A DNA stretch of 64,000 bases from the NCBI RefSeq assembly GCF_001640025.1, contig NC_031671.1, positions 248,001-312,000 on the forward strand, read 5' to 3'. The position numbers and the translations under genes are program-made. Shown here piece by piece: positions 10,775 through 22,554 of this stretch. The notes beneath the pieces were generated by a model. That model was not told the DNA's origin. It searched no databases and saw only the letters and a list, made by a program, of their open reading frames with translations. The DNA is from Sugiyamaella lignohabitans (Eukaryota > Ascomycota > Dipodascomycetes > Dipodascales > Trichomonascaceae). Numbering within the stretch: position 1 is the first letter of the stretch; each line of letters begins with the position of its first letter.

Positions 10775-11539
10775 ATGTCTTCTAACACTATCTATTTCGT
10801 CTCTGGTGGAAACAGAGGAATTGGCTTTGCTCTGGTCAAGAAGCTCTCTTCTCTTGCTAACTCGGTTGTTATTACCACTGCTCGTTCTCCTGCCAAGGCT
10901 ACTGATCTTAAGGATTGGCAAAAGGAGCATTCCAATGTCCATGTTCTTAAGTACGATGCTTCTGTTCACAATGATGCTACCGAGCTTGCTACTCAGATTG
11001 AAAAGCTCACTGGTGGAATTGATGTTTTCGTTGCCAATTCCGGTATTTCTGAGGAGCCTATGACTGTTCTTGAAACTCCTATCGAGTCGTGGACTCGTTT
11101 ATACGCTATTAATACTCTCGGTCCCATTGTTCTGTTCAAAGCTCTTTATCCATTGATTGCCAAGCGCGACACTCGCAAGGTTGTGTTTATCAGCAGTGGT
11201 CTCGGATCCCAGAAGAACATGTCTGATGCTTTCGGTACTAGTTCTTATGGTCAATCCAAGTCGGCTCTCAATTTCACTGCCAAAGAGTTGAGTCTTGAGC
11301 TCGCCAAGGAGAACTTCGTTGTTGTGCCTGTTCATCCCGGTCTTGTTAATACCGAGATGGGCAGCGGATATGTTGATAACCTTGGAAAGAACTCTGGCGA
11401 GTTTGCCGATGTCCTCCGAGCCAATGTTATGATCACCACCGAGCAGAGTGCCGACGGTATTGCCAACGTTATTGCTACTCTTTCAAAAGAGGACAGTGGA
11501 AAGTTCCTTGGCTACGACAGATCTACCCTCGAGTGGTAA
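10775..11539 (+). CDS. Short-chain dehydrogenase/reductase (SDR1)
   Basis: 254-residue classical SDR. The N-terminal Rossmann motif is GGNRGIG (residues 11-17), followed by VFVANSGI at the NNAG position. The catalytic Ser lies in VVFISSGLGS and the active-site YxxxK in SYGQSKSAL, then PGLVNTEMG. NAD(P)-dependent oxidoreductase; the pattern resembles the norsolorinic-acid-ketoreductase/sniffer-type carbonyl reductases, but the substrate cannot be read from sequence. It is a paralogue of the SDR at 43885-44643, sharing FISGGNRGIGF-like and LFKALYPL-like segments. Codon use is strongly biased (GCT, GTT, AAG), suggesting high expression. Confidence 0.9.
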   Translation: MSSNTIYFVSGGNRGIGFALVKKLSSLANSVVITTARSPAKATDLKDWQKEHSNVHVLKYDASVHNDATELATQIEKLTGGIDVFVANSGISEEPMTVLETPIESWTRLYAINTLGPIVLFKALYPLIAKRDTRKVVFISSGLGSQKNMSDAFGTSSYGQSKSALNFTAKELSLELAKENFVVVPVHPGLVNTEMGSGYVDNLGKNSGEFADVLRANVMITTEQSADGIANVIATLSKEDSGKFLGYDRSTLEW

Positions 11540-12006
11540 TTCTTTTTCTCCTTTTTATGTTTATAGTGATCTATTTATTTATTCACCTGTTTATTAATTG
11601 ATAGACGTTAGACTTATCCGGATGTATCAGGGCAAATTTCCCACACTTTGCCAGGTCGTTCCAGTAACAAGAAGGGTGTTTTGCGTTCGGTGGCTGGGGC
11701 TTCGCCCCAGACCCCGTAGCTCTTCTCGCTACGCTCGAGTCGAGGATCGAGGGTCCGAGCTGCTCGCGAAGCGAGCACAACGGGGTCTGGGGCGAAGCCC
11801 CAGCCGATTTTTCCGAATAAGCCGCCTAAGATAATGGGGCCCATAATGGTAGTAATGAGGCAGCGGCTGTCAAAACTGATCCTCCAATAACAAGACTAAT
11901 CCATGACCAATTATCTCATTTCAAACACTGTTAGTCTGAATTGTATTTTGAAATTGTTCAGAGGTAGTGTAGTACTCAGTAATTGCTTACTGCGATCAAT
12001 TATCAA
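11540..12006. other. Intergenic region with one GPE
   Basis: Downstream of SDR1. It contains a degenerate full palindrome at 11683-11806; I see nothing else gene-like. Confidence 0.5.
11683..11806 (+). repeat. GPE full copy with decayed tips (A-C')
   Basis: The tips are degraded (GCGTTCGGTGGCTGGGG at the left, CCCCAGCCGATTTTTCCG at the right). The GGGGCTTCGCCCC hairpins, type A hairpin and type C hairpin (GCTCGCGAAGCGAGC) are intact. Confidence 0.85.
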
Positions 12007-12291
12007 CTAAGAATTGTCACTGCCTGTAATCTGTAGCCTCTCAGCATACAATACACTACCAGATCTTCGGTCTGCATTATACTTAATGCCAAGTTTAATG
12101 GCTAGGGTGGCAATTATTCCTATAGTTAGAACGATAATTATTGAAAGAATAATCCTGCGCTTTATTATTGTGCGATTAAACTCTCTTATGGATTCTACTT
12201 CAGCAATTGTGGCCGACCTATTGGCTGAAGAATTACTATGCTGGTTCAATAGGCGGATTTCGTCAAATTGCTTGCTTGAATGTGAAATCAT
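12007..12291 (-). CDS. Possible small single-pass membrane protein
   Basis: A 94-residue ORF that I do not recognise. About 45 polar residues with an acidic/Asn-Ser-rich character are followed by basic IKRR and a strongly hydrophobic stretch (ILSIIIVLTIGIIATLAIKL), then a 25-residue polar tail. It has a real ATG, and the composition is that of a single-span membrane protein. Support is limited to composition and isolation from other genes; a spurious ORF is quite possible. Confidence 0.3.
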   Translation of the reverse strand: MISHSSKQFDEIRLLNQHSNSSANRSATIAEVESIREFNRTIIKRRIILSIIIVLTIGIIATLAIKLGIKYNADRRSGSVLYAERLQITGSDNS

Positions 12292-13085
12292 TTCGAGTAG
12301 AGCTCAAAATGAAATTTGATGATATTTATTAAAGATGATGATTGTCAGGTGTGGGGTATCCGACAATGCAGGGCTGTTTCATGCGCGAGATATTCCGAAT
12401 ACTTTATCCATGTAGCTTGCGAAACCATTATCTAGAGATAAGAATTATGAGAATAACCAAGTTAACCTTTAAGATTCATATACACTTACCCTAAGATAAG
12501 GTTGTATGAAGGTAGGCTAAGTACTGGGAGTAATCGCAATTGAAGGATGTTTTTATAACGATAACAGGAAATAACAGATATTTTAGTATCTAAAGAATAA
12601 AACGAATTAGAACAGCAAAATAGTACCCTTTATATAATAATTGAGAACAAGAGAGAAAAATAGAAATGAGTCTTTAAGGACAGAAAAAGAAATGAGGCGA
12701 AATTAACTGACCAAGGAGAAGCGAGTATGAAACGAGCTAAGAAAACTGAAAAAGAAGGAGGTGGAGCAGACGACATTAGCGTTCACATGAAACTAATCAA
12801 GGAGAAGTTATAGAGAGAGAAGTCGGCGAAGTCGACATGAGATGCAGAAGTATGCGTTTGGAGTGATGTTGGATAGCGGCAGGAAGACTGCTAACATGCG
12901 GAGGTAGTCGGTAGACGTCGGGGGACAACGGATAAGCTATCGGGGGGCCGGAATGGTGAAAGTGCCGGAGGCACGTCTGGCACCGTAGAAAATCCAGCGT
13001 AGAGTGACAATTCTGATACGTGGATGGCTATATACATGTATCCAATTGGACACGGAACCCAGAGAGTGGTGTAAGTCGATGGCAA
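12292..13085. other. Intergenic purine-rich region
   Basis: Between the small membrane ORF and the DTD1 stop. A/G-rich (many GAGA and AAGGAG runs between about 12640 and 12840) with no convincing ORF. It may include the promoter of the small membrane ORF. Confidence 0.4.
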
Positions 13086-13687
13086 TTATTGTGGTGGAGT
13101 TGGACTGGGTTGTAAGATGTTGCCGCTTTTTGTTTCCTTCGAATCCAGCTGTATCGTGACCGGTCCATCGTTTACTAATGCGACATCCATCATGGCTCCG
13201 AAGACACCATCACCGACCCGACTTTGGCCTCCAGGCAGGCCCTTGGCAACCTCTTCCAGCACTTTATTGTAGAGCGTTCGAGCATGGTCACCTTTGGCAG
13301 CTGCGTGGAAATCTGGTTTAGCCCCTTTTTTAGTCTTGGCTAATAATGTGAATTGTGATACTGATTTGTTCGTTAATACCTTTTCTTGAAAATTTGGCAT
13401 CTCAAAAGATGTGAATCTGTGAACGCTGCTAGCTGTAAAGCGATTATTCACTTACCGCAAAGAACCTCTCCTCCTACATCAACCACACTTCTTTTCCAAT
13501 GACTGGTTTCCTCTTCATCTGGCCACAGCCGTAGTTTGAGGACTTTTTGTGCTATCTTCTCACAATCAGCCTCAGAGTCATCGTGACCGACGCCAACCAA
13601 CACGAGCAGACCTCTACCTATCGAAGAAACGACTTTTGAGTCCACTGTCACAGATGCACTCTTGACCTTTTGGATCACTGCCTTCAT
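13086..13687 (-). CDS. DTD1: D-aminoacyl-tRNA deacylase, two exons
   Basis: Removes D-amino acids, and glycine from tRNA-Ala, wrongly attached to tRNA. Exon 1 is 13687-13456 and exon 2 is 13360-13086 (168 residues). The donor is GTAAGT and phase 1 joins GGEVLC to [13 protein letters not shown]. Family motifs are intact: [13 protein letters not shown] at the N-terminus, SQFTL with the catalytic Thr, and NDGPVT, the Gly-cisPro-containing chiral-proofreading motif. Slightly longer than the 150-residue yeast enzyme because of a C-terminal Ser/Pro/Gln tail. Divergent from UFO1 with 770 bp between starts. Confidence 0.93.
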
Positions 13688-14457
13688 CCTACTCTATTTT
13701 CTTTGGTTTCTATACCTATCCAAGTCTATCAGGGATTGTCTGAGCCGAGGTCACCAGTTCTATGAGTCTTCTATAAGTCGACATCGGAACCTGCATCAAT
13801 ATCCGTTAACCGCATTTCGATTCAGGGGGAAATTCAGGGGGTCGGAGATAGAATTAGCCGAACTGACTACAATTAGATTTAGGAAATGGTTTCAACAGCA
13901 CGTTCTGAAGCCCATCAATAATCATAATTTGACTGTATTCTCGTATTAATCGCTAACTATGAAGTTAATTTGGCTGACCTCGAACTCCATGGTCGGTCCC
14001 TGACACGGCTGGAGCAGGGTCCGATACGCGGCTATCGAATTGCTTACATCTGTGCTCACTCATGTATGCAGGAGAACGGGGTTGGTGAAGCGCACCAGAT
14101 TGGTTGATTCGACTCTTATTGCTACATTTGCCACTTATAGATTGTTTTACTGCAAAGGTTTTTGCTCTTCCGAAGGAAATTGTGTAGGTTAGGAATTCTG
14201 CTGTTTTGGCATATTAAGCGTTCCTATAGAAATCTGGATTTTTTTTGGAATTTTTGACGACTTCTAGCTTTGAATATTTTTGCTTATATTTTGCTTCCTG
14301 ACAAGGTGACCTGGATACAAACTGTCTTGTTTTGTCGCTCTCTTTAATCACGCTTGCTTAATTGCTTATTAGTGTGATTGTTCGATTATTACCGAGTATT
14401 TTTGTGGGGACTTGGTAATTTGCTTTATTTGCACTCCACAGTATCGCGTGGTCTTAT
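13688..14457. promoter_or_regulatory. Shared upstream region of DTD1 and the F-box gene
   Basis: A 770-bp divergent intergenic interval. The half nearer 14457 is T-rich with long TTT runs, as in yeast promoters. No individual operator could be assigned. Confidence 0.4.
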
Positions 14458-17166
14458 ATGCACTCTCAAGCTTCTGGTTCGACTGATACTCCCAAAACTT
14501 CTGAGATAGCGACCGAATCTGCAACAGTTAGTGCTGATACAACAGCCACAAGTTCCCAACATGTTTCACAGGAATATGAGCCTGAAGCTGTAGAGTCAGC
14601 AACCGCTGATTCCAGCTTTGACAATTCCAATATCACTAGTGATGGATCATCAGCTGAAGACGAGGCTACTGATCTGGATCAGATCACTGATAATGCTATA
14701 AAGATATCAGGATATGAACGGCACTTGGATCAGGATGTGGATGAAGTTATTCCTTCGCATCGTAGGTCAAATGTTACCTCAAATCTTCCATTTCAGAGTT
14801 TGAGTTCGGATAGGAAGCTCAAAGGCAAGACTAGTAACAATCCTTTTGCAGTACCACCTTCTGTTGCAGAAAATCTTCCGAATGAAATTCTTGTATCTGT
14901 CTTTAGCTATTTATCTCCAGGTTGCTTGGATGCTGCATCATTGGTTTGTCGTAAATGGCATCAGGCTGCAAGTGAAGCCTCGTGGAGGGCCTCTTTTCTG
15001 AGGCACTTTTCCTCGGCAAAGTTTAATAGAGTTACTTCGAGTCTGAAATGGCGAACTGAGTTAATGACCCGACTCGACTATCTTCATAAGTGGAAAAAGG
15101 GTCACTGCAATAATCTGTCATTCAATGCATTGATATGGAACATTTCTCATGTTTTTTGTGATTTTGAAGCATCTCGAATCACTGCGTTTTCTATTTGGCG
15201 AGGTATTGGTACTATCGCTGATCCCACCCGGGGAAAAGTCGCTAACCAACGAGTGTTTACCAATAAAATGTTACAAGCAGTTGCCGATGAATCTTGTGTA
15301 GATGGCTCACGGTTCGGACTCATCTACGGATTCTTCTCCGATGGTAGAGTTCAAGCAACTTTGTTTTCACATGAAACTAGACTTCGTGACTATGTCACTA
15401 TGAAGGGGCCACGACATTTCGGCGATGTTTCCGCGGTTTGGATTAATAAATTAGAATCTCCAAGGACCACTAATAAGGTCGCTGCTCTCAGTGCTGGTGA
15501 AGACGGCCATGTGTTTCAATGGGAGTTCAATACATGTAAATTGGTTAGGGATTTTGCTGTATGTCCTCAATATACTGACGGTGAGGATGAAGAAGGCAAA
15601 CCTAAAATTGTCAAGAGTCGCCGAATCATACATATTCAATGCGACTCTAAAGATAAAATCGTTTGTATTAATAGCCATGGTGAAGTATTTGCCAGTGTTG
15701 GTGGAAGCGAGTTTGTGTTGATTGGGTGCTTTATTCATCCAGTGGTTCAAGATGATACCTCGGCCGTATCTGTTGTATCTTATTTTGATGTGGACTTTTC
15801 TAGCAATTATGTTGTTTATGCTCACGGCCAATATGCGATGAGGTTTAAGCTGACCCTTGACAAATCAAAGTTCGAGTCTGTACATTTCAGCTTAGGAGGA
15901 ATGTCTCCGCATGGCTATATCACAGCTATTTCGATGGATCATACTACGTTTCCTCAGTCCGACTTGTCAACTGACACCCCCGGGTTAAACTTTCGTTACG
16001 TGGCTGCCGCTACCAGTGATAACTTGGTGTTTGTATGGCTGCTTCAAGACAACGCTGACGAGAATGGCTCTATCGCTCCTTTGAGAAGATCCGAATCTCC
16101 ATTTCAAGTTAGTGAGGAAAGTCAAATTGGTGGGGTCCTTCCAAATGAGATTCCAGAGTTCCGACCATCTATTTCTGCTATTGCGCTAAATTCGATGGTA
16201 CTTCTCTTAGGATCATACAATGGAGTGACTGTTGCACTAGATTTGCTTACGGGAGAGTTTTTAAGAGTCGTTTCTGCAAGATTTTCTAAGAGAGCTTTGA
16301 ATTTGCGGGCAACAGAAGACCCCAACTCAGTTTCTTTATGGCCTATTACCCATCTAGAAATTGATCCTGATCCAGCCAATCCCCATGGAATTATCGTAGT
16401 TAGGTCTGCTATTCAGTATTTCGATCTTGGAGCAGATCTTCGCAAGTCGACTATCAAAAAGAAGGGAGTTCAAAAGAAAAGAAATGCCCGTGTTCCATAT
16501 GAAGGTCAAGGGCTAAGCCGTGCTAGACTCTCCGAGGATATTGAAATGGACTTGGAGATGATGGAGCTGGAAGATGAGGAGATTGATGAAGCACGCCAAC
16601 ATAGGCAGCATTTGGATGGATATCTCGCACATGATCTTTCGGAAGAAGATCAGCTCAAGTATGCGATGTTATTGAGTGAGGAAGCAGCTAAGAAGGAAAG
16701 TCAACCAAAGACTGAGGAGGAAGAAGATGAGGAAATGAGGCGAGCTATCGATCTTTCCATTGCCGAGTCAGGTGCTGCAGCTTCCTTACCGTCGTCTAGC
16801 CAGACGAATGAAAAGGCTTCATCTTCTAAACATCTGGACTCCCCACCACCGAGCTATGATGATATGGACGAAGATCTTAAACTTGCTATTGAATTATCCA
16901 GGGCTGAAGCTGGAACAAGTGATGCAGAATCTCTGTATGCGGTCCCAAACTATATAAACAGAGGGGAATCTTCAACACATAATCAGTCGGATCAAGAACA
17001 GCTTGACTTGGAATTGAAGCTCGCAATTGAAATGTCCAAAGAAGACTCTGGTTACATCTCTGACTCACAGCTTTACGATCCACCAAGTGCTGGTGCAAAT
17101 CCAGATTACGACAGCGATTTAGAGTTAGCCATGAGATTGTCCCTATCCGAGGCTAACAAATCATAA
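14458..17166 (+). CDS. UFO1: F-box protein with C-terminal ubiquitin-interacting motifs (Ufo1-like)
   Basis: 902-residue protein predicted to be an SCF ubiquitin-ligase receptor. An acidic Ser/Thr-rich N-terminus of about 130 residues precedes an F-box at about 138-182 (ENLPNEILVSVFSYLSPGCL, then LVCRKWHQAA), which would bind Skp1. The middle (about 200-680) has scattered hydrophobic/Trp repeats compatible with a beta-propeller (for example KVAALSAGEDGHVFQWEF). After a Glu-rich linker come at least four UIM-type helices: MRRAIDLSIAES, LKLAIELSRAEA, LKLAIEMSKEDS and LELAMRLSLSEA. F-box plus C-terminal UIM repeats is the signature of yeast Ufo1, which targets Ho endonuclease and Rad30-type clients. 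There, UIMs promote the receptor's own turnover. Orthology is inferred from architecture. Confidence 0.85.
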   Translation: MHSQASGSTDTPKTSEIATESATVSADTTATSSQHVSQEYEPEAVESATADSSFDNSNITSDGSSAEDEATDLDQITDNAIKISGYERHLDQDVDEVIPSHRRSNVTSNLPFQSLSSDRKLKGKTSNNPFAVPPSVAENLPNEILVSVFSYLSPGCLDAASLVCRKWHQAASEASWRASFLRHFSSAKFNRVTSSLKWRTELMTRLDYLHKWKKGHCNNLSFNALIWNISHVFCDFEASRITAFSIWRGIGTIADPTRGKVANQRVFTNKMLQAVADESCVDGSRFGLIYGFFSDGRVQATLFSHETRLRDYVTMKGPRHFGDVSAVWINKLESPRTTNKVAALSAGEDGHVFQWEFNTCKLVRDFAVCPQYTDGEDEEGKPKIVKSRRIIHIQCDSKDKIVCINSHGEVFASVGGSEFVLIGCFIHPVVQDDTSAVSVVSYFDVDFSSNYVVYAHGQYAMRFKLTLDKSKFESVHFSLGGMSPHGYITAISMDHTTFPQSDLSTDTPGLNFRYVAAATSDNLVFVWLLQDNADENGSIAPLRRSESPFQVSEESQIGGVLPNEIPEFRPSISAIALNSMVLLLGSYNGVTVALDLLTGEFLRVVSARFSKRALNLRATEDPNSVSLWPITHLEIDPDPANPHGIIVVRSAIQYFDLGADLRKSTIKKKGVQKKRNARVPYEGQGLSRARLSEDIEMDLEMMELEDEEIDEARQHRQHLDGYLAHDLSEEDQLKYAMLLSEEAAKKESQPKTEEEEDEEMRRAIDLSIAESGAAASLPSSSQTNEKASSSKHLDSPPPSYDDMDEDLKLAIELSRAEAGTSDAESLYAVPNYINRGESSTHNQSDQEQLDLELKLAIEMSKEDSGYISDSQLYDPPSAGANPDYDSDLELAMRLSLSEANKS

Positions 17167-17218
17167 ATGACATGTAATAGATAAATGCAATTTTTTATAT
17201 ACATCGGTTAAGACCAAT

Positions 17219-20200
17219 TTAACGACTATTTCTAGACAATGTTTTTATGCCAAGCTTAAGACGGTTGATTTTGAGGACAACGAGTGCTAGGACACGATAC
17301 ACAACAGCAGCCACGGCAATTCCTCCAAGATAAGCAGGAACATTAGCCTTCAATCCGTAATTTTCCAAGACTTTTGCCCCACTGTCGAACTCGCAACCTC
17401 CGTCGGCATCAATTGCCTGACCAACACAGTTAAAGGTTTGGCCGTCGAAGCTCATATTAATCATAACTGAAACAGCATATTTAAGTGGGGACAGCCAGTT
17501 CACTCCTTTCAAGAACCCAGGCATTTCCAAGGACATAATACCAGCCATCAAACAGCCGATAGATAATACCACTGAAATCAGATTAACTGCAAATCCCTCG
17601 TGCAAAAACAAAGTATTAAAGGCAATTCCAATTGACTCACCACAGTTGACAATCGCCAGAGCACAGTATGCACAAGCGAAAAAGAGCTCTGGAGTACGTG
17701 GAAGACCTGGGACAAGAACCAAGAAAACAGCAAAAATTAGTGACGTAATACATTCGAATGGAAGCTCAAGAGTGAGGTATACCAGGAAAAATGGCAGGAC
17801 CCCATAGACATTATCATCATGTTCACGATAGAACACAGACCGGTCATATGGATAAATTGCCATATTGTTTAACATTCCAACAAAATAGAGCGCAGTAATC
17901 TCTTGGACCAAACCTAGTCTATTTGTTACTCCAATCATATCATCTTTGAGAGGCGAGAAAAAAAGTGCAAAAATAATACCGATACCTGCCACCTGCATGA
18001 TTCTTGCAACAATCATATGGGGACTACGAGAGAAATTGAGTGTAGATCTTCGAAGTAAGGTCTGGTAAGCAGGGAGAAATTTGGAGGGCTCTCTAACTTG
18101 GCTGCTGAATTCAGCTTCAGCTGCTGCCAAACCAAGGTGTGCATCAACTAAGGGCCGTTCAAGTGCAGGATCTTCCACATTCTGCCAATGATCTAATAAC
18201 TTGGTAACTTTGAGCCTTGATATAGACTCCTTTTCCTCTGACTGCAGATTCACAGATACTAGATCAAGAACAAAGTCAGCCGGGTTGGTCAGAGGAGGAC
18301 AAGGGTGGTTCAAAGATGCAAAGTAATCCAGCATCTGAGTTGACTGACCATTGTATGCTACCCTTCCACCTTTTGCCAACAGCAGGATATTTCCGAATTG
18401 AGCGAACAGGTCAGAACGTGGCTGATGAATAGTACAAATAATTGTTCTACCCTCCTCTGCAAGTGCTTTTAACACTTGTAAAATAGAAGAAGCAATAAAA
18501 CTATCTAGACCTGATGTGGGTTCATCTAATAGCAGAATCTTAGGATCGTTCAAGAGCTGGATACTGATGGTCACTCTACGTTTTTCACCACCAGAGATTC
18601 CCTTAACAAATTCGCCGCCAATTAACGTATCGGCACAGTCTTTCAAGCCCATTTTCATAATAATCTCATTTGCTCGAGCTCTTTTTTCTTGCTTAGACAT
18701 GGTTTTAGGCAATCTCAAGTCAGCGGCATAATACAAGGTTTCACGTACCGTTAGTGAGGGCAAAAGGCCGTCATCTTCTTGTGTCACATACGAACAAAGA
18801 GATCTTACCAGAGAACGTGAGGGCAGCTTATCATTGAAAATAATATCTCCTGTAGACATATACTTCTGATTAAAACTGGAATGAAGTCTATCGGCCATAA
18901 AATTTAAAAGTGAACTCTTGCCAGATCCACTGGGACCCAGGATAGCGTTAATCGATCCGGGTACAAAAGTGGCTGAGATACCGCGTAGAATTTCGATCTC
19001 CCTTGTAGTCAATCCAAGTCGTTGTCGGCGAATAACAGAGAGTCGGATGTCATTTAAGGTTACGGTAATTTCTGACCTGGCAGAGTCTGACCGAGTTGAT
19101 GGTACAGCAGCAACCTCCTCAATTTTCTTGACAGTAAAGGTTTTTGAAACCGCCACAGAAACCCTGACATATTTCAGTAATAGATATGCCAAGATATGGA
19201 AGCCCACAGCCCAGCCAATATTAACCATCATGGGCACCAGAATCCAATTTTTGGGAAAACCCAAAGTCTGTAATATATACTCCCCTGTGTATGGGTCACA
19301 TCTGTCGTCTGCTAAATCATAAGGGCAGTCGCCAAGGAAGCCATTGAATTGATTCGAGACTACGGTACCAAAGGCATAATATACATAGGCAATCCATCGT
19401 GTCCACCTCACGTATACCGGCATGGTTGGTGCATTCACAAAAAATCCACATGCCATACTTTGCAAAGTATATCCAAGATTGCAAACCAGTGAAGCAGTAG
19501 TGAAATCTCTAGAAATACTTGCACTGAGCATAGCAAAAGAGACTGAAATGTACTGTTGAACTAAAGTACATGCAAAAAATATGAAAAAATGGCGAGGACT
19601 ATCAGTCCTCAATCCACCCATGTGATATACAATCGCCTTGAATCTATGTTAGTTCACAAACTTGACCATCAGAAAAGAATATTACTTACAGAATAGATTA
19701 GGGGAACATATAGGTCCTCAGTAAACATCTTGGATAGCCTTCGGGATATTAGATAACCAAATGGGCCAACTGAACCGTCATTATACTCTCTGTCGAAAAC
19801 ACGCAAATCAGGACCACAAAGTCGGTAAGTCTCATAAAGCAGAATAAGATATCCTTGTGCTGCACAGGAAGTATAAAGTAAACCTTCCATAGATCTAATA
19901 CCAGATATTGAGCCGTCTAATTTGAAAAAGATCCATCCACATATGGTACCCATCAGTACACACTCCAAAAGGAGACCTACCAATCCCATGGGGTCTCGCA
20001 TGGACACGATAAATGATCTTTTAGTTAATACCGCAATCTCTCGCCATAACGGGGCTTTGGCAAGAGCGGCCGAGGACGAAGGAGGAACTGAGTCAGGTTG
20101 CATTACAGGTCCAAATCTCTGGTTAGCAATCCAAGCTGCCAGTAGTCTGTTTACCACTCTTTTTGTTTTCACTTCTTGTTCAGCAGTTCTCGTGTCAATG

Positions 20201-21339
20201 GCAGATAAATCGATCAAAAAGTCAGCAGGGTTCATATGAGTTGGGAAGTTATATCCAAGTTGTTCTATATACGGGAGAACGTCTCTAACGGAACCGGAGT
20301 ATACTGCTTGACCACGGGTTAATATAGTAACGGAATCAAACAAGAAAAAGATATCAGATCTAGGTTGATGAATGCTCATGATAATCGTGCGCCCTTTCAG
20401 GACCAATTTTTTGCACGTCTCGACAAGTAAAAAGGCCGAGTTGGCATCTAAGCCAGTTGTTGGTTCGTCTAAGAACAAAACTGAGGGGTTCGCTAGTAAC
20501 TGAATGCCGATGCTTAATCTTCTTTTCTCTCCTCCCGATAATCCTTTGTGAGCTGTATCACCCACTAGTGTATTGGCGCACTCTTTTAAACCAAGTTCAA
20601 GAATAATCTCTTCAACCAAGTCAGCCCTTTGCTGACGGGACGTTGAAGACGGTAACCTGAGATTGGCAGCATAGACTAACGTTTCACGGCATGTTAAATT
20701 TGGTTGTAAAACGTCTTGCTGCATGACATAAGCATTACGGACATGATTAATATTAGGATTACCGTTGAAAGTGACAGAACCCTCGCAATGAAGATTTCTA
20801 GATCCCATCCTGTAAGCCATGACATTTAGCAACGATGTTTTTCCTGAACCTGAACCTCCAATTATAGCCATCATACTGCCAGCCGGGACATCAACTGATA
20901 TATTTTGTAGAATTTTCTTTCGAGAACCAGATAGAACATCTGGAGCATTACTGTCAATTGTTTTCTCGTTATCATGCCACGTTTCAACCAAACTAGTTCC
21001 AGTTGACGACTCCGCATCTTCTTCTGACTTGGATCCACCCCCTAATGCAGACTTGACTTTGAGCAACCTACCAAGCAGGGATGCTGGGTCGGTAGGGGCC
21101 ACTGTGAGTGATAGATTTCGCACATTTACAGTTACCTTGTCGATAGATGATAATGTTAGACCAGTAGACTGAACTGTGGATAACGGGGACGAGTCAATCT
21201 CTATATTTTGCTCTACTTCCTTCTCCTGACCCTTAGATCCAACTGGTGAGAAACCAGCATCTATTGGAGATAGGGTACTTTCTTCATAAGTTAACTGACC
21301 GATATCATCTAGATATTGACTAGATGAAGCTTCAGACAT
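17219..21339 (-). CDS. Full-length ABCG (White/PDR-like) transporter, two exons
   Basis: Exon 1 is 21339-19690 and exon 2 is 19636-17219; donor GTAAGT, acceptor TTCAAG, phase 0, giving 1355 residues. Domain order is NBD1-TMD1-NBD2-TMD2. NBD1: Walker A IIGGSGSGKT near residue 163, signature LSGGEKRR near 263, Walker B LFLDEPTTGLD near 286. NBD2: ILGPSGSGKS near 785, ISGGEKRR near 899, LLLDEPTSGLD near 922. Both halves have the IHQPRSD switch typical of the ABCG family. Two fused White-type halves with forward NBD-TMD order match S. cerevisiae YOL075C rather than the Pdr5 group, whose NBD1 has degenerate motifs. Here both ATP sites look intact. Probably a vacuolar or plasma-membrane lipid/drug exporter; substrate unknown. 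Confidence 0.92.
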
Positions 21340-22417
21340 TTTAAATATGCTTTCTTTTGACTTTCCATTAGAATCAGTCTATAAATGATAGATACCAGTA
21401 ATCAGGTCTTGCCAATAACCAGTGGTTATGAGATTCCTAAAGAAAATTACTCGTTAAGTGAGACAATAGCTTAGTACCAATACTCAGCAATTTAGATTCA
21501 TATGACTTCCAATATAAGAAGTAATTAATTCTAGCCCCTGAAACCAAATAGAGCATAAACTACTGTTAGACCAAACAGAGGCTGATTCTGGCTAGCTCAC
21601 AGGGTCTTTCCTCTTGTAGAGTTATTGACCTGTCGAATGTTTGAAATCCCAGAAACCACCGTAGGAAAAAAGATGCAAAACGAGAAACAAAATAAGCGAA
21701 AGGTTCTTTTTATTTCACCTTAATTTAAAGGTATTGTTCAGAATCTGAAATAACCGTTTGTCCAGTTTCATTTGCGCCAGTTCAAAACTTGTGCATAGGG
21801 CTACGGATCTTTAGTTCGGATTTTGTGCTCGGCTTCTCCACTTGAGCCTGAAGCTGCTGATCATGCGCATCTAACTGCATATTCAGCCAATACGAGATCT
21901 GTACTAGCTATAACGTGAGCAGTGTTCGTTCTATGACCGTTGATCGACAATAAAAGAATGCATTATCTCGTATTTTAAAGTGGGATCGATCTGACTAAAG
22001 TCTCATACGACTAACGCCGTACACCCGTGTGGTACCTGGTAACTTCATTCCGGACTACTTGGTTCCGCTCCAAACCCCGCTGCTGTCAGCCAAGACCGGG
22101 GAGTTGATGGAGAAGCAAGTGGGGTACGACAAAGACGGGGCTGACGAGCTATAATCGACTGCATGTGCAGCCATTGTCCTAGGTCTGGATCTACAATGGC
22201 ATTTCAACGCTCTCTCTAGCTCACCCGCGAAAACAATTACAAATTAACTGTAAATTAAATTGACTGCATTGACACTGACTATAACAGCCAAGCTAGAGTT
22301 TGGTGCGCACACTAACCAGTCTAAATTGGCCCTGGAGTATACAGAAGACGATAATTAAAGCGAGGAGCTCCTTAGTCCTTTTTCTCAGCCCAATGTCACT
22401 CTTGTAAGCGGCATCCT

Positions 22418-22554
22418 ACCTCCGGCGGCTGGGGCTCTGCCCCAGACCCCGTAGCTCCTGCTTCGCAGGAGATGGCTCGGACCTTGGACGTGCCGACTCG
22501 AGCAAAGCGAGAGGAGCAGCCGGGTCTGGGGCGGAGCCCCAGCCGCCGGAGGCA
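22418..22554 (-). repeat. GPE full copy (B-A', reverse orientation)
   Basis: Left arm with the B hairpin CTCCTGCTTCGCAGGAG and right arm with the A hairpin CTCGAGCAAAGCGAG, between CCTCCGGCGG and CCGCCGGAGGCA tips. The first tip base is changed (TACC instead of TGCC). Confidence 0.94.
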
